IMG/VR virus record: IMGVR_UViG_3300010401_000038
Location: 1-64,000 of that record
Direction: 5' to 3' (one strand)
Source: a virus
Length of the DNA: 64,000 nucleotides
Under the pieces are notes generated by a model, which worked only from the letters and a program-made list of their open reading frames with translations, made no database searches and was not told the origin of the DNA. Of this stretch, positions 57,673 through 64,000 are shown in pieces. Each line of letters begins with the position of its first letter. Position 1 is the stretch's first letter. The position numbers and the translations under genes are program-made.

Positions 57673-58961
57673 TCGAGGGATTCGTGAAGCAGAACGGGCT
57701 ACCGCCGCGCATCGCGAAGATCCGGCTCGGCGTCAAGGGGAAGACGCAGGCTGGCAAGGAGTACCCGAAGGACACCGATCACTTCGTCCTGGCGGACTGC
57801 CCGGAGGTCGCGGTGCGCTACGGCGATCGCCCCAAGGCGCTCGTCGTCATGTTCGCATCCGACCAGATCGAATACAACTTCCCGCAGCGCCTCGAAGCGT
57901 GGAGCGGGAAGCCGCCCACGGATGGTCAGCCGAGCAAGTCGACCCTGTTCTGCTCGAGCGATGGCGTCACCGCGCACCGCATCTACAAGCCCGAGAAGGA
58001 CCCGAGCGGCAAGGCGTACGTCCAGAGCCTCGACGCCGACGACCAGCCCGAGGAAGGCGAGATGTTCGAGATGCCCTGCCCCTACCACGACTGCCCGTAC
58101 TTCGAGGGGCGCGGCTGCAAGGAGGTCGGGCGCCTGAACGTCGTGCTCCCCGAGATCACCCTGAGCGGCACGTATCAGGTCGAGACGTCGTCCGCCTACG
58201 GCGCGAGCAACATCTTCCAGATGATCGACTCGCGTCTCGACGAGACGGGCGAGCCGCGCGGCTGGGCGATGAGGATGACGCGCAGCGAGCGTCACCCCGG
58301 CGGTCACATCGCGTGGACGGTGCCGTTCGTGCTCGAGCGCGTGCCGCAGACCGTGGTGTTCGAGGGGAAGGGGACGATCAAGCATATCCTCCGCCTGCGC
58401 GCCCTCGACGACGCCGAGAAGCTGCGCAACCTCCAGATCAGCGTGCCAGCGTGGATGAGCGGGCGTACCGTGTTCGCCTCCTACGGGCCGCCGCAGATCG
58501 ACCGGCCGGAGGACCTGTTCCCGGGGGTCGCGACCGACCAGGTGCCAGCCATCGAAGCGCCGGCCGCGCAGCGTGCTCTGCCGCCGGCGTTGGAAGCCAC
58601 ATCCCAGCAGACGAGCACGGCCCCCGCGGCGGCGAGCGGACGAGAAACCGCTCCGAAACCCGCCGCGGCGGTCGTGCCGGACGCGATCGTCGAGTGGGCG
58701 AAGAAGGCCGGCGTCACGGCGGCCCAGCTCGAGAACCTGAAAATCTCCATGCGCGGCGACGAGGACCGTATCGTCGCCGAGCTCAAGGCGCGGGTGGCGC
58801 GCAAGGCTGACAAGAGGGCCGCCTCGCCTGCTCCGCCGCAACCGGCAGCACAGAGGCCGGCCGCACCGCCCCCGACCGCTCCCAGCCCCGCGCGGACGCA
58901 GCAAGGGTCGCCGGAGCCGCCCGAGTCGGGGCCTGGCGACCAGACGATTCTGGATTTCTGA
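57669..58961 (+). CDS. Gp3-like (phiC31 RDF-type) Cys-containing protein
   Basis: A 430-residue protein from TTG 57669. The N-terminal 300 residues resemble the Gp3-like group: PRIAKIRLGVKGKTQAGKEY, a strand-rich region, LFCSSDGVTAHRIYKP, a Cys cluster CPYHDCPYFEGRGCKEVG and ETSSAYGASNIFQMI. phiC31 gp3 is a recombination directionality factor, but homologues in many phages sit with replication and recombination genes and probably bind DNA. After residue 300 comes an Ala/Pro-rich tail ending GDQTILDF, which could bind a partner. No serine integrase is in this window. Confidence 0.6.
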   Translation: MIEGFVKQNGLPPRIAKIRLGVKGKTQAGKEYPKDTDHFVLADCPEVAVRYGDRPKALVVMFASDQIEYNFPQRLEAWSGKPPTDGQPSKSTLFCSSDGVTAHRIYKPEKDPSGKAYVQSLDADDQPEEGEMFEMPCPYHDCPYFEGRGCKEVGRLNVVLPEITLSGTYQVETSSAYGASNIFQMIDSRLDETGEPRGWAMRMTRSERHPGGHIAWTVPFVLERVPQTVVFEGKGTIKHILRLRALDDAEKLRNLQISVPAWMSGRTVFASYGPPQIDRPEDLFPGVATDQVPAIEAPAAQRALPPALEATSQQTSTAPAAASGRETAPKPAAAVVPDAIVEWAKKAGVTAAQLENLKISMRGDEDRIVAELKARVARKADKRAASPAPPQPAAQRPAAPPPTAPSPARTQQGSPEPPESGPGDQTILDF

Positions 58962-58970
58962 GGAGAACCG

Positions 58971-60140
58971 ATGCGCACCGCGTTGTCGCACAGCCGAATC
59001 GAGCTGCTCGAAGACTGCCCCCTCAAGTTCAAGGCGATCGTGCTCGACAAAACGCCCTGGAAGAAGGGCCTGCCGCTCTACAACGGCGGGTTCCTGCACG
59101 ACCTCGCCGAGGCGTACATCAACTACCTGACCGAGATCGGCATCCAGAGCGATATCAAGGGCGGCCTGGAGCTGTTCGAGGAGAAGTGGATGGCGCGCCA
59201 CGAGGACAAGGAGTTCAAGGCGATCCCGGAGGCGGAGCACGACCAGCTCCTCGAGGCGTGGACATCGTTCATCGAGGACCGCGTTTTCGAGCCGGACAAC
59301 ATCGTCGGGTCCGAGATGGAGATCGCGCTCGATGGGAAGTGGGAGCAGGTCGACTGGTTCGATAAGGAGCGGGCCTTCTTTCGCGCCAAGATGGATCTCG
59401 TGACGCTCACGAACCAGGACCCGCCCACCGTGACCGACTTCAAGAGCAGTTACAACGCCTCATCGAAGGACGAGGCCGAGAGGAACCCGCAGGGGCGCCG
59501 ATACATCATGGCGCTCCTGAGCACGAAGGGACGCCTGGGGTCGGCCGACGAGTACCGCGTCATCTACGACTTCATGCGCAGCAACGTGCAGCGCGAGGTC
59601 ATTCTGACCCGCGGGCACGGTCTCGAGGAGCGTGACCGGACGTTCGCCATCAGCGAAAAGCTGGAGAAGCGGATCAAGAAGAACGAATGGGACGCGACCC
59701 CCGGAAACGGTTGCCACGATTGTCCGCTATTCGAGAGCGCCTGCCCGGCGAAGGGGCTCGCGGCGCCCGAGCGTGGCATCCAGGACCCGGAAACGGCCAA
59801 GCAGATGCTCGCGCACCTGATCATGCTCAACGAGCAGGCGAAGCGCATCCGCGGGGCTCTTGAGGGCTACACGGCAACCGCTGGCATCGTCGAGAGTGGT
59901 GGCCAGGTATTCGGGCCACGGCCGATGCAGGACTACGCCTGGGACATCCTGACGCTGCGGGAGTGGGCGAACCGGAACGGTATCAGCATCGAGGACATCG
60001 TGCGGCCCCGTTCGCGCACCGAGCTCGAGAAGCTGGCGCGGAAGACGGCGGACAAGAAGAAGGCGATCGACGAGCTGCTCGGCATCGCGACGATCGAGAA
60101 TGGGACGGAGTACCGCATCCGGAAGGCGACCGGGGAATGA
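58971..60140 (+). CDS. Cas4/RecB-like PD-(D/E)XK exonuclease with Fe-S-type Cys set
   Basis: A 389-residue nuclease. SHSRIELLEDCPLKFKA starts the RecB-like fold; GGFLHDLAEAY is motif I-like; the active site is Asp142 (RAKMDLVTL) and Asp156-Phe-Lys158 (TVTDFKSS). Cys16 with Cys248, Cys251 and Cys257 forms the one-plus-three spacing that binds a [4Fe-4S] cluster in Cas4 and AddB. With the Rad50-like ATPase downstream it likely processes DNA ends for recombination. The C-terminal 130 residues are helical. Confidence 0.85.
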   Translation: MRTALSHSRIELLEDCPLKFKAIVLDKTPWKKGLPLYNGGFLHDLAEAYINYLTEIGIQSDIKGGLELFEEKWMARHEDKEFKAIPEAEHDQLLEAWTSFIEDRVFEPDNIVGSEMEIALDGKWEQVDWFDKERAFFRAKMDLVTLTNQDPPTVTDFKSSYNASSKDEAERNPQGRRYIMALLSTKGRLGSADEYRVIYDFMRSNVQREVILTRGHGLEERDRTFAISEKLEKRIKKNEWDATPGNGCHDCPLFESACPAKGLAAPERGIQDPETAKQMLAHLIMLNEQAKRIRGALEGYTATAGIVESGGQVFGPRPMQDYAWDILTLREWANRNGISIEDIVRPRSRTELEKLARKTADKKKAIDELLGIATIENGTEYRIRKATGE

Positions 60141-60316
60141 GCTGGTCGAGGTTTCTGTCCGGGGTCGCCATTGCGCTCACCTGCCTTGTGGCGTCGGCCG
60201 TGAACTACCAGAAGGGTCATCTATTTTTGGCTCTTTTGGAATTCGGCCTCAGTTCGATCATCGCCTTCCTGTGCGGGGTCTACTTCCCGCCCGACAAGAA
60301 AGGACGCCGCCTGTGA
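60137..60316 (+). CDS. Small two-span membrane protein
   Basis: A 59-residue protein in an ATGA junction. Two hydrophobic helices (FLSGVAIALTCLVASAV and LALLEFGLSSIIAFLCGVYF) end in a basic tail. It lies between nuclease and Rad50-like genes. Function unknown. Confidence 0.6.
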   Translation: MSWSRFLSGVAIALTCLVASAVNYQKGHLFLALLEFGLSSIIAFLCGVYFPPDKKGRRL

Positions 60317-62172
60317 AGATCAACAGCATCGCGATCGACAACCTGCGCAGCCACCACCACACCGAGATCAAGGACCTGGCGGAGGTCGTGTTCTTCGTCG
60401 GCCAGAACCGCGTCGGCAAGAGCACGATCATCGACGCCATCTCCTACACGCTGCGCGGGACGTGCCGGGGCGTCGACGACGGTGGCCGGGGCGTCGCCTA
60501 CCTCCCCACCCGGGACGGTAAGGTGCTCGCAGAGCAGTTCCGCGTCAGCCTCGCGACCGACATGGGCCTGATCTCGCGCGCCGGCCCGGGCGAGGGCGTT
60601 CGCAGCCCCGTCCAGGCGCAGGTCGACGGCCTGTTCAACAAGGACGGGGGCCAGCCTCTCGACCTGCGCGTGCTCGTCGAGACGCCGCGCTTCCTCGACT
60701 TCAACCCGAAGGATCAGCTCGCGTGGATGCACCGCGTCCTGACCCCGCGGATCCCGACCGGGTGGGTGGCGCAGGAGCTCGGCGAGGATTTCGCCTACCT
60801 CGAGCCGCTCCGGATGGACTGGTCGGAGCCACTGAGCCTCGACCGGGCGGAGAAGTACGTCCGCGAGCGCCGTCACCATCTCAAAAAGTCCATCGACGAA
60901 GTGAAGTCGATCGACCTGAGCACCTTCCCGGACACCTGGAAGAAGCTCACGCCGGAGGAGGCCGCGTCGCACCTGACCCGGTCGGAGGCAACCCTCATGG
61001 ACCTGCGCGAGCAGCTCCAGCGCGGGACACCAGACCTCAAGGGGCTGCAGGCGGTGTGCGAGCAGGCGGCGGCGGCCCAGGGACGGGCGGCGGCGCGCAT
61101 CACCGAGCTTGAGGCCGACCCGGCTGCGGCCAGAGACGTCAAGGTGCTCCGGAAGAACCTCAAGGGGGTCGAGACGAAGATCGCCCTCCTGCAGACGCAG
61201 CGTGCCGAGCGGCTGGCGGACACGAAGGCGCTCGGCGCCGCGCAGGGCGAGCTGGAACTGTGGGAGCGCGCCGAGATCCCACACTGCCCGACCTGCAAGC
61301 GCGCCTACGACGAGAACATGCGGGCCGAGCGGCGTGCGGCCCTCACGAAGGCGGTCTCGATCGGCAAGGCCGCGGAGCGGGCCGTCAAGGACATCGAGGC
61401 CGAGCTGGTGACCCTCCAGGCCGACGCGGAGAAGCTCAGAGGCCCGATCTCGGACGCCTCGAACCATCCCGCCCGGCTGCAGAAGGCGAAGGACGAGGCC
61501 GGCCTGGCGCGCGTGCACGCCGAGGAGGCCAGCCGCATCTACGAGACGGCGAAGTCAGAGGCCCTCGACGAAGAGACCCTCGCGGCCGTCAAGGCACGCA
61601 TCACCCGCGGCGACGCGCTCGTGTCCCACCTGCGGTCCTACATGTCGTCCCGCCAGGCGCAGGAGAAGATCGACCGGACGCTGACTGTGGCGCGCGCCGA
61701 GCTCGCGAGCATGGAGCGGCTCGTGAAGAAGCTGTCGACCGACGGCATCCGCAACGCCATCCCGGGGATCGGCCTGCCGGCGTTCGCGGCGGAGTTCGCG
61801 CAGATCGCCGAGCAGTTCGGGATGCGCCTGGAGTTGAGCCTCGACCCGTTCGTCTTCACGGTGGACGGGCGGCCGACGGACCTCCTCTCGAGCAGCGAAC
61901 GGCTCATGGTGGGGCTGGCGTTCCAGGTCGCCGCGGCGCGCGTCACGGGGGTGCGCTGGATCGCGTTCGACGACGCCGACCGGCTCGACGACGCGCACCG
62001 GCGCGTCCTGCACACCGTCCTCGCGGCGAAGCTCGTAGACCAGGTCATCGTGTGCGCGACGCTCAAGATGCCGGACGCGCAGTTCCAGCCGAAGCAGATC
62101 CCGCCGGGCTGGCAGTTCTTCCTCGTGCAGAGCACGGGGGCCGGCACGGCGGTGACACAGGTGGGGGCGTGA
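60313..62172 (+). CDS. Rad50/SbcC-like SMC-family ATPase
   Basis: A 619-residue protein from GTG 60313 (GTGA). Walker A GQNRVGKST is at residues 30-38. A coiled coil follows with CPTC (Cys325-Cys328) at its apex, the zinc hook. The C-terminal head has the ABC-like signature LLSSSERLMVGLAFQVA and Walker B WIAFDDADRLD near 550. Such ATPases tether and process DNA ends with a nuclease; no Mre11/SbcD gene is seen, so the Cas4-like nuclease upstream is the likely partner. Much shorter than host SbcC, as usual for phages. Confidence 0.88.
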   Translation: MKINSIAIDNLRSHHHTEIKDLAEVVFFVGQNRVGKSTIIDAISYTLRGTCRGVDDGGRGVAYLPTRDGKVLAEQFRVSLATDMGLISRAGPGEGVRSPVQAQVDGLFNKDGGQPLDLRVLVETPRFLDFNPKDQLAWMHRVLTPRIPTGWVAQELGEDFAYLEPLRMDWSEPLSLDRAEKYVRERRHHLKKSIDEVKSIDLSTFPDTWKKLTPEEAASHLTRSEATLMDLREQLQRGTPDLKGLQAVCEQAAAAQGRAAARITELEADPAAARDVKVLRKNLKGVETKIALLQTQRAERLADTKALGAAQGELELWERAEIPHCPTCKRAYDENMRAERRAALTKAVSIGKAAERAVKDIEAELVTLQADAEKLRGPISDASNHPARLQKAKDEAGLARVHAEEASRIYETAKSEALDEETLAAVKARITRGDALVSHLRSYMSSRQAQEKIDRTLTVARAELASMERLVKKLSTDGIRNAIPGIGLPAFAAEFAQIAEQFGMRLELSLDPFVFTVDGRPTDLLSSSERLMVGLAFQVAAARVTGVRWIAFDDADRLDDAHRRVLHTVLAAKLVDQVIVCATLKMPDAQFQPKQIPPGWQFFLVQSTGAGTAVTQVGA

Positions 62173-62522
62173 AGGACGAAGATACCGGGGTGGAGCAGCG
62201 GCCAGCTCATTCGGTTCATACCCGAAAGGTCGAGGGTTCAAATCCCTCCCCCGGCACCACCGTCACCTACGAGCAGGCGGTCATCGTCCAGGAGCAGTGC
62301 TGCTACGCCGGTCCGTCGACCTTCGAGTGCCGGCTCCACGGACAGATAAGCAACCTAATCGTGGGCAGCGCCCTCCACTGCAACCAGTGTCACCGAGAAC
62401 TGCCACTGGCCCGCGCCGTTTACCGGGCCATGCGCTCTATCCACGACGAGATGATCGGCGACATCCGATCGATCCTGAAAGGAGACCCGTGCCCACCCGA
62501 GAAACCGAAGTCCGAGACCTGA
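62169..62522 (+). CDS. Zinc-knuckle protein whose frame runs through the tRNA gene
   Basis: The frame starts at GTG 62169, in a GTGA junction with the Rad50-like gene, and reads through the whole tRNA. After the tRNA it has a credible Cys-rich sequence (CCYAGPSTFEC, ALHCNQCHRELP) of about 85 residues. No ATG, GTG or TTG exists in this frame between the tRNA and GTG 62361. tRNA processing would remove the proposed start, so the two RNAs must compete or the start is unusual. Confidence 0.5.
   Translation: MKDEDTGVEQRPAHSVHTRKVEGSNPSPGTTVTYEQAVIVQEQCCYAGPSTFECRLHGQISNLIVGSALHCNQCHRELPLARAVYRAMRSIHDEMIGDIRSILKGDPCPPEKPKSET
62184..62259 (+). tRNA. tRNA-Met(CAU), initiator-like
   Basis: A 76-base cloverleaf with encoded CCA (62257-62259). 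Acceptor 62184-62190 pairs with 62249-62255 except A1 x C72, which is a mismatch. The D stem has A11-U24, an initiator hallmark. The anticodon loop TTCATAC gives CAU at 62217-62219; the anticodon stem is TTCGG/CCGAA. The T arm is regular (GAGGG, TTCAAAT, CCCTC). The 1-72 mismatch and A11-U24 match initiator tRNAs, but the three G-C pairs at the bottom of the anticodon stem are only partly present (C-G, G-C, G-C). Confidence 0.88.
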
Positions 62523-62926
62523 AAGTCATCCTCACCCGGGACGAGAAGCTCGAGTACGGGGAGAAGATGGCGAAGGAGTGCAACATCCTCAAGCGCGCCG
62601 AGAATGAGAAGGCCGAGACGAGCGCCGAGATCAACGGCCGCATCAAAGGCCACAAGGCCGAGATCGACAAGGTCGCGGAGGTCCTCGCGCAGGGCTACGA
62701 GTACCGCCCGGTGAAGTGTGAGCGCGTCCTCGACTACGACCGCGGCGTGCTGCGGGTCATCCGGCTCGACACCGGCGAGATCGTCCAGGAGCGCGAGCTC
62801 ACGGAGCGCGAGCGGCAGATGTCCCTGCACATCGCGCCGCCGCCGACGATGGGGGCGACTCCAGGCGCGACCCTGGACGATGGCGTCCCCGCCGTGCCGG
62901 ACATCAACCCGGAGACGGAGTTCTAG
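62489..62926 (+). CDS. Charged helical hypothetical protein
   Basis: A 145-residue protein from GTG 62489 after AAAGGAG. A coiled-coil middle (MAKECNILKRAENEKAETSA) leads to a beta-like segment (YRPVKCERVLDYDRGVLRVI) and a Pro-rich tail. No family recognised. Confidence 0.65.
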   Translation: MPTRETEVRDLKVILTRDEKLEYGEKMAKECNILKRAENEKAETSAEINGRIKGHKAEIDKVAEVLAQGYEYRPVKCERVLDYDRGVLRVIRLDTGEIVQERELTERERQMSLHIAPPPTMGATPGATLDDGVPAVPDINPETEF

Positions 62927-63139
62927 ATGGACCTGACATCGTTTCCGAGTTGGCAGGCGTACGAGGACCACACCGATGTCGAGCACGGATGCGGTCCTGA
63001 ATGCGAAGCCCTCGTCGCACTCGTCGAGTCCCATCGCCGAGACGTCGCCGACTTAGCACGCGCCGAACTTTGCCCGCCTGACTGTATCCGCCAAGGGTGC
63101 CCTTGCGACGACGTGCGTCGCGCCCTGAAAGGAGTCTAG
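62927..63139 (+). CDS. Small Cys-rich protein
   Basis: A 70-residue protein starting directly after the previous stop. It has HGCGPEC near residue 20 and CPPDCIRQGCPCDD near residue 50, enough for one zinc site. Function unknown. Confidence 0.6.
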   Translation: MDLTSFPSWQAYEDHTDVEHGCGPECEALVALVESHRRDVADLARAELCPPDCIRQGCPCDDVRRALKGV

Positions 63140-63424
63140 ATGCCGAGCCTCGCGCAGAAGTGGTTCGAGCAGCGCAAGGACCGAGAGGTCTACGCCGCGA
63201 AGGCCAAGGAGTCGGTCGACGAGGGTCAGCCAATGCTCTACAGCGCGCACGACGAGAAGTTGCTGCTCGCCTACGTGAGCACATTCAACGGGCACGTCCG
63301 CATATTCGAGCGCGACCTATCGGCGGTCGACGCGGAGGCCCTCGCGAAGTGGCTGCTCGTCGTCACGGCCGGCCACGAGTACAACGTCCTCGCCGAGAAG
63401 GCGTCCGTCGAGCCGCCCTTCTGA
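63140..63424 (+). CDS. Small hypothetical protein
   Basis: A 94-residue protein after AAAGGAG. Helical N-terminus (MPSLAQKWFEQRKDREVYAA), then a beta segment (GHVRIFERDLSAVDAEALA) and a helical end. Typical small phage protein of unknown role. Confidence 0.65.
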   Translation: MPSLAQKWFEQRKDREVYAAKAKESVDEGQPMLYSAHDEKLLLAYVSTFNGHVRIFERDLSAVDAEALAKWLLVVTAGHEYNVLAEKASVEPPF

Positions 63425-63600
63425 TGTCGTGGGTGAAGCGCGACGCGCGCGCGGCGACGGTCGCCTCCGCTCTCCCGAGCGGGCCGGCGTTCCCGGGCCT
63501 GCCGCGCGTCCGTGAATCGTCCGAAGACTACGTGCCGCGCCTGCCGGAGCGCCTCCGGCGTATCGCCTGGGCCTTCCTTGGATGGCTCAAGGAGTTCTGA
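63424..63600 (+). CDS. Small hypothetical protein
   Basis: A 58-residue protein whose ATG overlaps the previous stop by one base. Basic and Pro-rich with an amphipathic C-terminal helix (LRRIAWAFLGWLKEF) that could contact membrane. Function unknown. Confidence 0.6.
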   Translation: MSWVKRDARAATVASALPSGPAFPGLPRVRESSEDYVPRLPERLRRIAWAFLGWLKEF

Positions 63601-63602
63601 CG

Positions 63603-63830
63603 GTGAGCGAAACTGGCATCAAGTACGGTCCACTGGTCGCCCCTCCAGATGTCATCCCATCCCTCTGCATCTTCCTGGTGAGCGGACGGACCTTCACGTT
63701 CCGCAGCGTGACGATCGAGCACGATAACGAGTCGGCGATCACCTTCACCTACGAGGCGATGAGCGACGGACGACGGAAGCGGGCGACATTCATCAAGCTC
63801 CACGTCGCGGGCGTCTCGAGGACGACGTGA
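63603..63830 (+). CDS. Small beta-rich hypothetical protein
   Basis: A 75-residue protein from GTG 63603. Alternating strands (LCIFLVSGRTFTFRSVTIEH) suggest a small beta domain. It is coupled to the HerA-like gene by a GTGA overlap. Confidence 0.55.
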   Translation: MSETGIKYGPLVAPPDVIPSLCIFLVSGRTFTFRSVTIEHDNESAITFTYEAMSDGRRKRATFIKLHVAGVSRTT

Positions 63831-64000
63831 AAGCCTTCCTCGGGGACGGCGTCCTGCTCGATGTCCAGATATTCACCGACACGCGCGCCCTGATCCAGGC
63901 CAACAGCGGCGGCGGGAAGTCCTGGGTCCTGCGGCGCATCCTCGAGCAGACGCATGGTAAGGTCCAGCATCTCGTCATCGATCCGGAGGGCGAGTTCTCC
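63827..64000 (+). CDS. HerA-like DNA-translocating ATPase (5' part only)
   Basis: GTG 63827 in a GTGA junction; open to the window end. The 58 visible residues include Walker A (ALIQANSGGGKSWVLRRIL) and the following strand QHLVIDPEGEFS, the DPEGEF form typical of HerA/DUF87 helicases. HerA proteins act with nucleases in end resection, or as phage accessory helicases. The rest lies outside the window. Confidence 0.75.
   Translation, partial: MKAFLGDGVLLDVQIFTDTRALIQANSGGGKSWVLRRILEQTHGKVQHLVIDPEGEFS

Noticed and set aside
57669-58961. Evidence for lysogeny from the Gp3-like protein
   Set aside because: No integrase or attachment site is visible, and Gp3-like proteins also occur in virulent phages, so lifestyle is left open.
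1-64000. CRISPR array or transposon
   Set aside because: No regularly spaced identical repeats of 23-40 bases and no transposase-like protein or terminal repeats were seen.

Overview
The window is one contiguous piece of a GC-rich (roughly two-thirds G+C), tightly packed tailed double-stranded DNA bacteriophage genome. Recognisable hallmarks are a large terminase, a portal, an SU10/DUF5309-like major capsid protein, a head-tail adaptor, ejection proteins, a lysis cassette and a 3387-residue polyvalent virion protein. Both ends cut through genes, so the genome continues on each side. No integrase, DNA polymerase or RNA polymerase gene is visible. Signal peptides and an outer-membrane-barrel-like protein (56499-57035) point to a Gram-negative host; its identity cannot be read from the sequence. 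Most neighbouring genes overlap by four bases (ATGA or GTGA), so translational coupling is the rule.

Layout. (1) 1-4.7 kb, + strand: small early-type genes, an N6-adenine methyltransferase and a RuvC-like resolvase. (2) 5.0-9.3 kb, - strand: an operon of small, often Cys-rich proteins including a Lar-like restriction-alleviation protein, with a promoter at 9308-9336 and a terminator at 4724-4757. (3) 9.27-10.21 kb: a non-coding zone full of inverted and direct repeats, a candidate control region or origin. (4) 10.2-12.9 kb, - strand: primase-helicase and C5-cytosine methyltransferase. (5) 13.0 kb: a divergent promoter pair around a 15-bp palindrome. (6) 13.1-18.6 kb, + strand: small regulators, zinc ribbons, a SAM methyltransferase, a glycosyltransferase, an RHH protein and an Acb2/Tad1-type anti-CBASS protein. 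(7) 18.6-44.4 kb: virion morphogenesis (beta-helix proteins, terminase, portal, scaffold, capsid, decoration-like paralogues, glycosyltransferase, tail). (8) 44.4-54.5 kb: the giant protein (lytic transglycosylase, SNF2-like helicase, RadC/JAB, zincin, LPD38). (9) 54.6-57.0 kb: lysis genes. (10) 57.2-64.0 kb, + strand: Gp3-like protein, Cas4/RecB-like exonuclease, Rad50-like ATPase, an initiator-like tRNA(CAU) and the start of a HerA-like ATPase.

The most distinctive signal is regulatory. Three operons (13073, 15222, 57203) begin at the same geometry: TTGACA, 17 bp, a -10 element, then 8 bp to ATG (37 bp from -35 to ATG in all three). The mRNAs should therefore be leaderless. Each promoter carries the perfect palindrome ACTCTTG(A/T)CAAGAGT, and two further sites have the same half-sites 10 bp apart. 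Likely cognate partners are the XRE-type protein at 13605 and, for translation, the phage's own initiator-like tRNA. The 15222 operon carries the anti-CBASS gene. Five places show the coding frame moving by -1, which suggests either systematic one-base deletions in the assembly or real -1 frameshifting; a sixth anomaly is an SD-led ORF embedded in the giant gene.
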